Of a DNA stretch of 64,000 bases, positions 50,890 through 59,219 are shown piece after piece. Source of the stretch: Picochlorum sp. 'celeri' (taxonomy: Eukaryota; Chlorophyta; Trebouxiophyceae); contig JAACMV010000014.1 of assembly GCA_010909725.1 (NCBI GenBank), positions 1,096,501 to 1,160,500 of the forward strand, read 5' to 3'. The notes beneath the pieces are model-generated. The model made no database searches, was not told the DNA's origin, and saw only the letters and a program-made list of their open reading frames with translations. Position numbers and translations under genes: made by a program. Numbering within the stretch: the stretch's first letter is position 1; the number at the start of each line of letters is the position of its first letter.

Positions 50890-52323
50890 ATGGAAGAACG
50901 TGGTACTTCGTCTTCAGGCGTGGCGTGTGGCGTGGGAGAGGTTCACGATAGAGCTGGGGAGATACGGGGAATGATTCACGATGAAACTACAATGGGAATG
51001 TTAGCCCTTTCAATAGCAGAGACGTTCGGAAAGGAGAGGATCAGTCGCGAACTGGCCACGAGTATGAGGACACTACTTCCCAAGGCAGAGTTTGTGAGAG
51101 TCTCCCTTCGATCCGGGACGGGATTGTTCGTAACAGATAATTTATTGAAGGATGGATATTGTATGGTAAATTTGGTGTCCCTCAAGCACAGTCTGAGTGC
51201 CCAGAGCATGCGATTGGGGAGCATGCTCCAGATCAAGGTTCCAGATTATACGTATGGGGCAGCAGATGGGCAAGAAGAAGTAGAATCCCACAAGTTAGGA
51301 ATCATTGGAGTGGCGCCAGTGATGCTGAAATCCCTGGATATGGATGATGCGCTTGAGCCTCTGGCAGTAGGATCTCTCATTGTAGGTTTGTGCAGTTCAG
51401 AATTTGATTCCCAGACCGTGGAGAGTATCCACGCCTTGTCCCAGGCACTCGGTGAATCTCTGTTGACGGTGGGGCTGGAGCATGTTTCTCACTTGGCTCA
51501 TTTACTTTTGTTGCGTGACCAAGATTCAGAGTTTCTGGGAGGGGAAGAGCCTCTTCAAGATTTGCCTTGGGATGTGCCAAGGCCATTTGGAACGCAGGAA
51601 CGTGTGGACAGTCTTGAGATGGAGCTCGAGACCCCGTTTCGTAGGACTGGGTCGGACTCAGAGGATGAAAGTGACGGGTCAGATGACGACTTTCTGATGA
51701 TGTATTTGCGCGATGCGGGGCTTGCAGGTAGCAGCATTGGGCCAGACACAGACTTGGACGAAGATGAATCGTCAGAGGACAACCAAGCAGAGCAACGCCC
51801 AATGAAAGAAGTGTCGCCTGCAGTGTGCGATGCAGAGGAACCATCTTCATCGTCCCATGTCATGGACAAGGGTGTGGAAAAGGCGAGATTCTTTCGTCAA
51901 TCGCTGCCAGATGCTGGAGTCGTGAGAACATTTGTCATGTCCCTGATGTGCATCATGGTACACATGGGGTACGCGCTTGTGTCTGGGAGAGAGACAATAT
52001 CCTTATTCTCAACCTTGTCCTTCCTGGCGGCGTGTATATCTTTAGCTTCCTCGGGAGGATTGCTGATGGGCAAACGTGTCTCTTTTTTGACCAGCGTGGA
52101 CTCTACTGTGGTTATTTTTGCCGTCCTCAATACTTTGCCGTCGGTGATGAACTTCGTGGCAGGTGAGGACGACTATTCGATTGTCAAGCGAGATTTGCTG
52201 CGCAGCATATTATTCTTTGAAACCACTCTGATGCTGTGCCTTGAACGGAAATCATATGCCTTTCCAGCTCATATGATTGGGGCTTGTGTTGCACTTGCTG
52301 TTGCCTCGACGGTTGCGTCTTGA
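50890..52323 (+). CDS. Unknown protein with GAF-like N-terminus and C-terminal membrane helices
   Basis: A 477-residue protein, no intron. Residues ~30-205 look like a sensory GAF-type domain (LPKAEFVRVSLRSGTGLFVTD, SLIVGLCSSEFDSQTVESIHALSQALGESLLTVGL), with helical edges as in GAF domains. A long acidic linker follows (DSEDESDGSDDDF, DTDLDEDESSEDNQ). The last ~150 residues hold about five membrane helices (TFVMSLMCIMVHMGYALV, STLSFLAACISLASSGGLL, VVIFAVLNTLPSVMNFV, and two more near the end). No catalytic motif. A membrane-tethered sensor is the natural guess from layout, but the family is not recognised. Confidence 0.65.
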   Translation: MEERGTSSSGVACGVGEVHDRAGEIRGMIHDETTMGMLALSIAETFGKERISRELATSMRTLLPKAEFVRVSLRSGTGLFVTDNLLKDGYCMVNLVSLKHSLSAQSMRLGSMLQIKVPDYTYGAADGQEEVESHKLGIIGVAPVMLKSLDMDDALEPLAVGSLIVGLCSSEFDSQTVESIHALSQALGESLLTVGLEHVSHLAHLLLLRDQDSEFLGGEEPLQDLPWDVPRPFGTQERVDSLEMELETPFRRTGSDSEDESDGSDDDFLMMYLRDAGLAGSSIGPDTDLDEDESSEDNQAEQRPMKEVSPAVCDAEEPSSSSHVMDKGVEKARFFRQSLPDAGVVRTFVMSLMCIMVHMGYALVSGRETISLFSTLSFLAACISLASSGGLLMGKRVSFLTSVDSTVVIFAVLNTLPSVMNFVAGEDDYSIVKRDLLRSILFFETTLMLCLERKSYAFPAHMIGACVALAVASTVAS

Positions 52324-52582
52324 TATTTCAATTGTTATTGTTTCATTTTGTAATACATCCACATTACCCTATCGTTCTGTAGCAAAGAGGTACACCACCT
52401 ACTTTTCGCTCTGAACAGGACCTTGGTCTCATGAGAAGAAGTTTCTCTCTGGGAAAGCTGCTGCTGACAACGTGAAACTTGGAAGCGCCGTGAGGCCATT
52501 AACAATTTTGAAACAATAACTTGTTGATATTTTATTTGTGTGGATTATAATTTGCTGAAGCACGAGCAGCTCGAGTGGAATC

Positions 52583-53447
52583 ATGGCTGAAGAAAAGCAG
52601 AACGTGATCGCCGGCGAGAAGGGTGAAAAGGAAGCAGAGCAAGCTAAAGTAGAAGAAAAGGTCCGTCATATTTCATGTGGTATCGTGGTATGGTAGCAAG
52701 ACTCAGCGACCCCTTCTATGCAGACTACGCCAATCTTTGGCTCGGCCTCCACTTTTGGGACTGGCAGCGGGTTTGGTGGGTTCACAGGGGTGTCCGCGGC
52801 AGCAAAGTCAGAAGATAAGAACGAGGAAGCAGAGGAGGAGGCACCGGAGGAGGAGTGTGCTGCCGAGTTTCAACCAGTTGTGCAGCTCGACGAAGTGGAG
52901 GTGGCAACCGGTGAGGAGGACGAAGACTGTTTGGTCGACATGTATGTGCATGATCTCAACCTCTTGTGCAAGATGCTGGTATGTATAACTGACGGTGATT
53001 ATATTTTATGGCTGCAGAAAGTGCAAGCTGTATCGTTTTGTGAGTGATAGCAATGAGTGGAAGGAGAGGGGCATTGGACAGGCAAAGATTCTGCAGCACA
53101 AAGAAAACAAGCGATCTCGCTTTTTGATGCGACAGGAGAAGACATTGAAGATCCGAGGAAATCACGTTATTATGCCCGGGACGAAAGTCCAGTCTCACGT
53201 GGGCAACGAGAAGGCCGTGGTGTTCAACTGTGTCGATTTTGCAGACGAGGAGCAGAAGCCAGAAGTGTTCTGTATCCGCTTCGCAAGCGCAGAGAGGGCG
53301 AAAGAGTTCAAGGATGCATATGAGACAGCGGGAGAGAATAACAAACCTTTGCTGGCTCCAGCGTCCGAGGAAGAGGAGAAGAAGGACAGCGATGCTGACA
53401 AGGTTGCTGATGATTTGGCCAAAGCTGACGTTGGCGACGACAAATAA
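52583..53447 (+). CDS. RanBP1: Ran-binding protein 1
   Basis: RanBP1 binds Ran-GTP and, with RanGAP, promotes GTP hydrolysis after nuclear export. Exons 52583-52660, 52724-52941 and 53018-53447 (introns of 63 and 76 nt) give 241 residues. The Ran-binding domain spans about residues 75-205: FQPVVQLDEVEVATGEEDED, KCKLYRFVSDSNEWKERGIG, KILQHKENKRSRFLMRQEKTLKIRGNHVI and VFNCVDFADEEQKPEVFCIRFAS. The N-terminus is acidic with FG-type and Gly-rich stretches (IFGSASTFGTGSGFGGF), reminiscent of nucleoporin-like RanBP2/3 linkers, and the C-terminus is a charged E/K/D tail. The second splice (AT|A) restores the domain start. Confidence 0.95.
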
Positions 53448-53483
53448 TGTATGTAACTATAAATTTCAATCCATTAACAACTA

Positions 53484-54098
53484 TCATTCTATTTTTCTTG
53501 TCGATTCTCCTTGATGGCGATCTTGTCGGCTGCCCTGGCAACATGCATGAAGTTCGCGATGGAGGCCACCAAGCATCACGGTATGATGATCATGCAAGGA
53601 TTTGATTCTTCGTCCGTGTAGCTCGCGCGCGTCATTAGAATATCTCTCGACCGTTGATACAATTTCTTCAGCTACTTGCCAGGATTTGGCGGCGTCTTCA
53701 GTAATAGCAACACGGCTCAGAAGGCTTGCAAGATGGTCGGCATGCACCTTGGAAAAGCTTCGCACCAGGTCAGCATGTGCCTTTTCTGCCGACCCGAGCT
53801 CCTCATCTCCATGCTTGGATGTGTGTTCGATGACAGAAATACTCTGATGATGTGCCCTGTCATTATGTAGCTCCTGTAAGTGTTGGTATGCTTGCAAGAT
53901 CTTGGTCAGAGACTGTTCAGTGGCATGCAACCTGTCCAATGTCTCTCTCCAAAACTGGGAAATCCTGCTCTACAAGTCAAGCCATCTCCTTGTAAATTCA
54001 CAAATTCTCTTCACGACGCTGTCCATATATTCAAGGAAAGGAAAACGCACCAATTCAAGCTTTGTGTAACAGCCATCCTCCGTGGCAGTCTCTGTCAT
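53484..54098 (-). CDS. Small helical, BAR-like protein, unknown
   Basis: Exons 54098-54051 and 53969-53484 (81-nt intron with GTGCGT donor, phase 0) give 177 residues. The protein is a run of long amphipathic helices rich in H, E, A and L (FWRETLDRLHATEQSLTKIL, KHGDEELGSAEKAHADLV, ERYSNDARELHGRRIK). The FW followed by three long helices resembles an F-BAR or BAR-type curved membrane-binding dimer, but no family match is certain. No targeting peptide. It ends at a stop near 53484 and converges with RanBP1. Confidence 0.5.
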
Positions 54099-54270
54099 GG
54101 CTGGTTCCCAAAGATGATTCAGATAACAGGCTTATAGTACTGAGGGGTAATTGATGTGGTTGATAGTACTACTATTGTTGTGTTATTATTTTACACTCGT
54201 ATACATGATAATCATGGTCCATCTACGACGAGCTCTGACCGCCTGGTCAACAAGGGTCTCCGAAACATGT

Positions 54271-55731
54271 CTAAAGAGTCACTTTGTGGATCTGGCTCTC
54301 TTTTTGAATCTGCTGGCATGTCTTCTCAACCAGATGCAACACGCTCCCGATCTTATTATGCCACGTATTCAGTACATCGCTCTTTGAGACGGCGCTCCCG
54401 AATGTCACGGTGCCCGAGGTGCGATCAATCTTCACGGCCAACCCCCGTTCGGACACCATGTCACACAGGTTTTCCTCTGCCTCATTTGGCGACAGCTCCA
54501 AAATTTCGGCGAGTCTCTGAATGCTAATCTTTGAATAGAATTTGCTGATTGTGTAAATATTGTGTTCCACCACACGCAGTCTCCATGCTTTCCGTCGCTC
54601 GTCCCCTCCTGTGCCGAAAATGTCCTTTTGATTCTCAATCTCCTCCCCAAATTCCTGAGACAGCAGATTCCACCAGAGGATTTCATCTTTGGAAAATTGA
54701 TTGAGCAGCGATTGATACAAAGGTAGAGAATCCAGCCTTCCATCTTCCTTGGTCGTGTTCAGCAGAGTGATCTGATCCGAATCCCTGGGAGCCAGGACAG
54801 CATACCATGCAGCATGCTTCAAGGCCGACTCCCAGGCGGCAGGGTTCTCTGACACAGACGGGGTGTCCAAGATTGCCCTGTAAGACCTGCACACCTCGAG
54901 ATAATTCTTCTCGTATGTGTAGTACTTGATCATCAAGGTGTAGTATTGAATCTTGAGCTCTTCCAGGGTTGGAGTCCCTTTGGCTGGGGGCTCAATGGAC
55001 GTGCCTTCAATACCAATCTCCCCTGAGGATTCTCCCTTCTTGGACACAGCACGCACCACAAAAGCCCTCGGCGATACTTTACGTGACAGTATCTGAGCTC
55101 GTATGTAATCTTCTTTCTCCAAACACAGCCGAACCTGCTCCAGTATGTACGCAATCTTTTCCACCTTGGACATGGATCCATACGTCTCCACAGCAACCTC
55201 TTGCAAGATGTTGGCCGCCTCGTTCACATCACCATCCTCCTCCTTCATCTTCGCAAGATGCCGTGTTATTCTAGCTCTCTCTATTTCTACATAGATCTTG
55301 CCCTCTGTAATGCTTTGCAAGGTTTTTATCACGTCTTCCTTTGTCTTGCGGTCGAGACCCTCTGCTGCTCCCTCCTCGTCGACATACTCCATTGATTGCC
55401 TCACCATGGCCTTGACCACTTCTTTTAATTGCCCCCTTCGCTTAGAGAGCAGCACCAGCTTTTCTTGCAGTCCCTTGTAATCTCTGCTCTCGTGCAGCAG
55501 CCTGAGCACAGAGCAGCAGGCAAGCTTTGTGCTCGTCGGGTCCTCCGCCAAACGCCCTTTCTTCTCGATCGACAACAAGCCGTCGACGGCTTCGGCCATA
55601 TTTCCGCTTTTTCCGACTTCCACGAACCTAGCCACGTCCCTCTCGACTTCCTGTTGGTCTATGGTAACGCCTTTTCCCCTCTGCTGCTCCTCCAGTTTGT
55701 CCATCTCGCGACCCAAATCTTCGGCGTCCAT
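54271..55731 (-). CDS. RPN5: 26S proteasome regulatory subunit RPN5 (PSMD12)
   Basis: A 486-residue PCI-domain subunit of the proteasome lid, no intron. The N-terminal helical repeats include VERDVARFVEVGKSGNMAEAVDGLLSIEK and EGKIYVEIERARITRHLAKMKEEDGDVNEAANILQEVAVETYGSM. The C-terminal PCI domain has VVEHNIYTISKFYSKISIQRLAEILELSPNEAEENLCDMV and ends with a helical tail that docks into the lid helix bundle. Length matches the family (about 450-490). RPN5 also has a link to the COP9 signalosome in some species. Confidence 0.95.
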   Translation of the reverse strand: MDAEDLGREMDKLEEQQRGKGVTIDQQEVERDVARFVEVGKSGNMAEAVDGLLSIEKKGRLAEDPTSTKLACCSVLRLLHESRDYKGLQEKLVLLSKRRGQLKEVVKAMVRQSMEYVDEEGAAEGLDRKTKEDVIKTLQSITEGKIYVEIERARITRHLAKMKEEDGDVNEAANILQEVAVETYGSMSKVEKIAYILEQVRLCLEKEDYIRAQILSRKVSPRAFVVRAVSKKGESSGEIGIEGTSIEPPAKGTPTLEELKIQYYTLMIKYYTYEKNYLEVCRSYRAILDTPSVSENPAAWESALKHAAWYAVLAPRDSDQITLLNTTKEDGRLDSLPLYQSLLNQFSKDEILWWNLLSQEFGEEIENQKDIFGTGGDERRKAWRLRVVEHNIYTISKFYSKISIQRLAEILELSPNEAEENLCDMVSERGLAVKIDRTSGTVTFGSAVSKSDVLNTWHNKIGSVLHLVEKTCQQIQKESQIHKVTL

Positions 55732-56201
55732 GGCTCTGCTTGCACCAATTTTCTACAACCTATTTGAGGCCCGCCCCAGGTAATATTCGTGATGCCTCCT
55801 CGGCGAGGTGGCAATCAATCACAGAGTCAAAATGGCCGTTCGATCACCAGACGTGAGCACCCAGGCAGGTTGTGTTACTGCAGCGACTATCTCTAAATGA
55901 AAAAATATATGCGTTCAGTCCTGGTACAGCAGTGTCTGCGATGTTCATGTTGTGAGACGGGGGACTGGCTCTCTCGACAAAGAACAGGCCTCTTCGGGAA
56001 TCGTTCCGCACCATCACACCAATTGGTCGATGGGCACGGACATCCATGGAGGCCTGGCGAGGTTCGCGAGATTGCCTTGATGGAACTACAGCTTTCCACG
56101 TTTTGCACCATGCATAGCCAGCCTCCCTGGTAGAGATAGGACTGCTCTCCCGGCGGGACACGTATATTTTGAATTGGAGTTCAGCCCTGCCAGTGAATAC
56201 C
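55732..56201. other. Interval between RPN5 and QCR6, no clear gene
   Basis: These 470 bases separate divergent starts of RPN5 and QCR6. Frames on both strands stay open for 60-140 codons (for example a minus frame ending near 55844), but I found no start, splice pattern or motif that makes one credible. Confidence 0.3.
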
Positions 56202-56647
56202 ATGGACGAGGAAGAGGCCGTGAACCCGAAGCCAGAGATTGAAGAGTCTTGCAAGCCCAAGTGTATCAAGGCATGGCTTGAGTATGAGGTACGAAATTTT
56301 TCATCGATGTTTGGTTATTGAAGATGCGATGATGACGCGAATCCCGGTCGCAAGCGGTGCAACCGTGGTTGGAGGATGAGGCCCGGGAGGTGGCCATGAT
56401 CCATGTTTATTTTCGACCATTCATTTGTGGTTTTGTAATTATTTTATATGTAGGCTTGTCAAAAGAGGGTGGGTGAGGATACCACGGGAGAGGCGCACTG
56501 CACAGGACAGGTATGCTGGGACATTCTTGCTTCTTCTTTTTCTCGCTGGATGGGACTAATAATCGTCGATATCCTTTGCAGTACTTTGATTATTGGCATT
56601 GTGTTGACAAGTGTGCTGCCAAGAAATTGTTTGCTGTGCTGAAATAA
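56202..56647 (+). CDS. QCR6: Ubiquinol-cytochrome c reductase hinge protein (QCR6/UQCRH)
   Basis: The acidic hinge subunit of mitochondrial complex III, which helps dock cytochrome c. Three exons (56202-56288, 56454-56510, 56582-56647; introns of 165 and 71 nt, all phase 0) give 69 residues. The signature is SCKPKCIKAWLEYEACQKRV, then CTGQYFDYWHCVDKC and KLFAVLK, with cysteines paired as in the family. The N-terminus is short and acidic (MDEEEAVNPKPEIEE). Exons 2 and 3 are 19 and 21 codons, so the gene cannot be seen as a single frame. The first intron is one of the longest in the window. Confidence 0.92.
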
Positions 56648-56722
56648 GATGTAATACATCATAATATGCATGTAGCTATGTGACTGTATTGTTTGCTTTT
56701 TTTTCCATACCACACATCAGGG

Positions 56723-57226
56723 ATGTCCTCCTCTGCTTGTTTCCGAGGCCTTTGGAAAACTGTTGGTTTTTCCTCGCCGCTGATTTCCCACAGGAAAAAC
56801 TTGGCGAGATTGATGGCTGCATTCACATCTCAGAGTTGCCAGAACACGCTCACGCCCATTGTTCGTACAACGGCGTACTTTTCAGCGCTTGTGAAGCCCG
56901 ACTGCTGGGGGACTTTCCAATTTGGCATGACAGCCGCTGCAGTATTGGCTACTTCGGAATTCATCAATCTCGACGAAACAACACCTCTGCCAAAGCAGGT
57001 CCTTGAGGGCCCGGAAGCAGATCCTCTATTTTCCGGTCCAGCCGTTCGATGGACCGGACCATTGTGCTATCCGTGGTGGTGTCACAAAGCTCCACGTTGG
57101 TGTCACTTTTTGTACAAAACTGTCCACTTTTGTCCTGTGGTCGTCTTTTTTTATTGTGTCTTTTTACGGACGAAAACCACAACGAGCGTTTTGTTATTGC
57201 AATCGTGTCTCCGGTCGAATGGATGA
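56723..57226 (+). CDS. Doubtful open frame running into a repeat
   Basis: A 167-codon frame starting MSSSACFRGLWKTVG. The first ~90 residues are protein-like with few acidic residues (MAAFTSQSCQNTLTP, TTAYFSALVK), resembling an organelle-targeting peptide. The end, from about 57136, lies inside a dispersed repeat and reads as low-quality sequence. It may be a real small gene whose true 3' end is earlier, or a pseudogene. No family recognised. Confidence 0.25.
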   Translation: MSSSACFRGLWKTVGFSSPLISHRKNLARLMAAFTSQSCQNTLTPIVRTTAYFSALVKPDCWGTFQFGMTAAAVLATSEFINLDETTPLPKQVLEGPEADPLFSGPAVRWTGPLCYPWWCHKAPRWCHFLYKTVHFCPVVVFFYCVFLRTKTTTSVLLLQSCLRSNG

Positions 57227-57333
57227 CAGGAGCGGACACCACTTTCAGTGAGACCAGCACAGACCCTCCACTCCCATCAAGTACTCCTACTCTCAGAGGT
57301 AATAAACATCATTATTAACCTGTTGTATGCTTT
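57136..57333 (+). repeat. Dispersed repeat, copy A (~195 bp)
   Basis: This segment aligns by eye with 57944-58134 at roughly 80% identity in direct orientation. It starts with tggtcgtctttttttattg, includes tgtctccggtcga and ccactcccatcaa, and ends with taataaacatcattattaa. Confidence 0.75.
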
Positions 57334-57943
57334 ATGTGTCCACAATTTTGCGAGCCGCCCACAGATACTCTCAACTCAAGCAAGCGTGGCATTCGAGCTA
57401 TTGGCGCAACACACTCACTGCCACCCGCCTGCTTGAGCTTGGTTTTGTTTTTTATGCCGTCTCATTGATTAGGTTCAACAGTATTGCAATGTAAATCAAC
57501 GATTCGTGCAGAAACCCGTCAGGAGAAAGAGAGGTCCTGGATGTCGTGGCTCTGTCCACTGTGATTGCCAAGGCGTTCCCGTGGAACGGTGTGGGACCCT
57601 TCTCTGTGAATGTGGCCATACGTGGGTCGTATGATGGACTTGTTATGAGTCTATGAATCATATTAATGGCCCTTCCTGCGCATGGGTGACAGCTTTGCAG
57701 GCCCCTCCCCCTCGTCCCAACCAATGTGATGCGAACGGAATTGACGACGACCAGCTGTGTTTTCACTGGGGACTTTCATTCCTCGCGGTGTCGGCAGGAC
57801 GTTGTTCCAAGTATAATAATGGCATATTCAATGCAATTGGACACTCTAGACTGATCGACACACATCCAAGTACCCAAGTGTTTTTCCGCTGTAATTGAAT
57901 ACAATAAAAAATCGTGACCTTGCCAAACATGTCAAACTTGTCG
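57334..57943. other. Spacer between repeat copies
   Basis: These 610 bases lie between the two direct repeat copies. Open frames of 80-104 codons occur on both strands (for example minus, ending near 57452), none with a recognisable motif. Confidence 0.3.
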
Positions 57944-58134
57944 CGTGGTCGTCTTTTTTTATTGTGTCTTTTTACAGACTAAATATCACGTTGAAATTGT
58001 GTCTCCGGTCGAGTGGATGACAAGAGCGGACCCTACGTTGTGTCAGTGAGACCAACACAGACTCTCCACTCCCATCAAAGCACTCCTACGACTCTCAAGT
58101 AATAAACATCATTATTAATCTGTTACATGGTTTA
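57944..58134 (+). repeat. Dispersed repeat, copy B (~190 bp)
   Basis: The second direct copy of the repeat at 57136-57333. It shares the start tggtcgtctttttttattg, tgtctccggtcga, the segment ccactcccatcaa, and the end taataaacatcattattaa. Differences are scattered substitutions and small indels, so the copies are old. Confidence 0.75.
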
Positions 58135-58194
58135 CTAGTGGTCTGTATGCAATCATCGTGTGTCATCGTGGTGGTTTGGCAATGTACGCATACA

Positions 58195-58325
58195 TTCTAA
58201 GGCTATGGATGGACGGTCCATCTGAGGGTCCATCTGAGGCAAGATGGACCAGCACATGTGTAGCATGTGGACATCCATCCATTCTCATGTGGACTGTCAT
58301 GTGGACCGACCGTGAGTCCCACCAT
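58195..58325. repeat. Cluster of nested inverted/direct repeats around GGTCCATCT and GGATG
   Basis: The motif ggtccatctgag occurs twice in direct order and its complement (agatggacc) follows. Further on, atgtggac occurs three times. The stretch can fold into several alternative hairpins. Confidence 0.5.
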
Positions 58326-58564
58326 TTCTCTGCGCAGTATTGATTGTAAGATTGAATCAAATCTTACACGTGTCAATCCAACATTTAAATACTAGTATCG
58401 AATCAAGTCAAGGAGACGACAGACGAAAGAAAACCAAGCCAGCAGGTGGTTGTGGGATGCACCTCTGGGCCTCTTGTGGTGAAACTACCCCATTGTTTGT
58501 CGTCGAACGTTGCACTTTCCCTGTGTGCTTTCCGCTCTTGATTTTTCTTTTCTTTTTCGAACGG

Positions 58565-58880
58565 ATGGATCGATTTGTCCTGCGAGTCTGGCGCGTGGCT
58601 TGGTTTTTTCTTGCCTCGGTTTTTTTGTACCTGCTGTTGCAATCATCTTTTCAACTCCTTTTCTTGGTTCTTGTTCCTTGGCGGTCTTTTGAATCTCGAC
58701 TATTCGACATGGTGTCACATACTAGTAGAGCCCCATTCAACAACCAACCTATTGAGGGTGAGCTCACCTCCTTTCTTTTGTCACAGGCTCTTTTTGTGTT
58801 GTTGTTCCAATCTGGTATACAAACGCATGGGAATATATTCTGTTTGTTCTTTGTTTTCGTTTTGATTGTTGTTGTGTAGC
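58565..58880 (+). other. Hydrophobic open frame in T-rich DNA, doubtful
   Basis: From the ATG at 58565 a frame reads MDRFVLRVWRVAWFFLASVF with long Leu/Phe runs. T-rich low-complexity DNA produces such frames by chance, so this is not called as a gene, although a donor-like gtgagc near 58758 keeps the possibility open. Confidence 0.15.
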
Positions 58881-59219
58881 AGAGAAGCCTTAATTTTTAT
58901 TTATTTTCTGTAGTTGTAGCTCCTGCATTCATTGATCCAGGTCAGAGCAACTCCTGTGGTGGCCACATTCATTCCTTGTGTCTGCTGGATAGACAACACC
59001 TATCATTTCAACCAAAACCAGATTGATTCTGCTATATATCTTTTGTTCTGTTCATTTTGTACAAGGATACGACATACTACTAGAAATACTGCTCAGAAAG
59101 CAGCCGCGTGTCAGGACAGCAGGGGGTGTTGCATGATTCCCAACAGATCTCTGTGTGTGTGAGTGTCCACATCCATCCTATATTCACACGTTGTCCTACT
59201 CCTTAGCATACGATAGAGT

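Noticed and set aside
55844..56269. A 141-codon minus-strand frame overlapping QCR6 exon 1
   Set aside because: It overlaps the securely identified QCR6 start on the other strand and has no recognisable motif. It is left as an unresolved interval.
58340..58879. A 179-codon hydrophobic frame as a membrane-protein gene
   Set aside because: T-rich DNA gives long Leu/Phe/Val frames by chance, and no start context, conserved motif or partner exon supports it.
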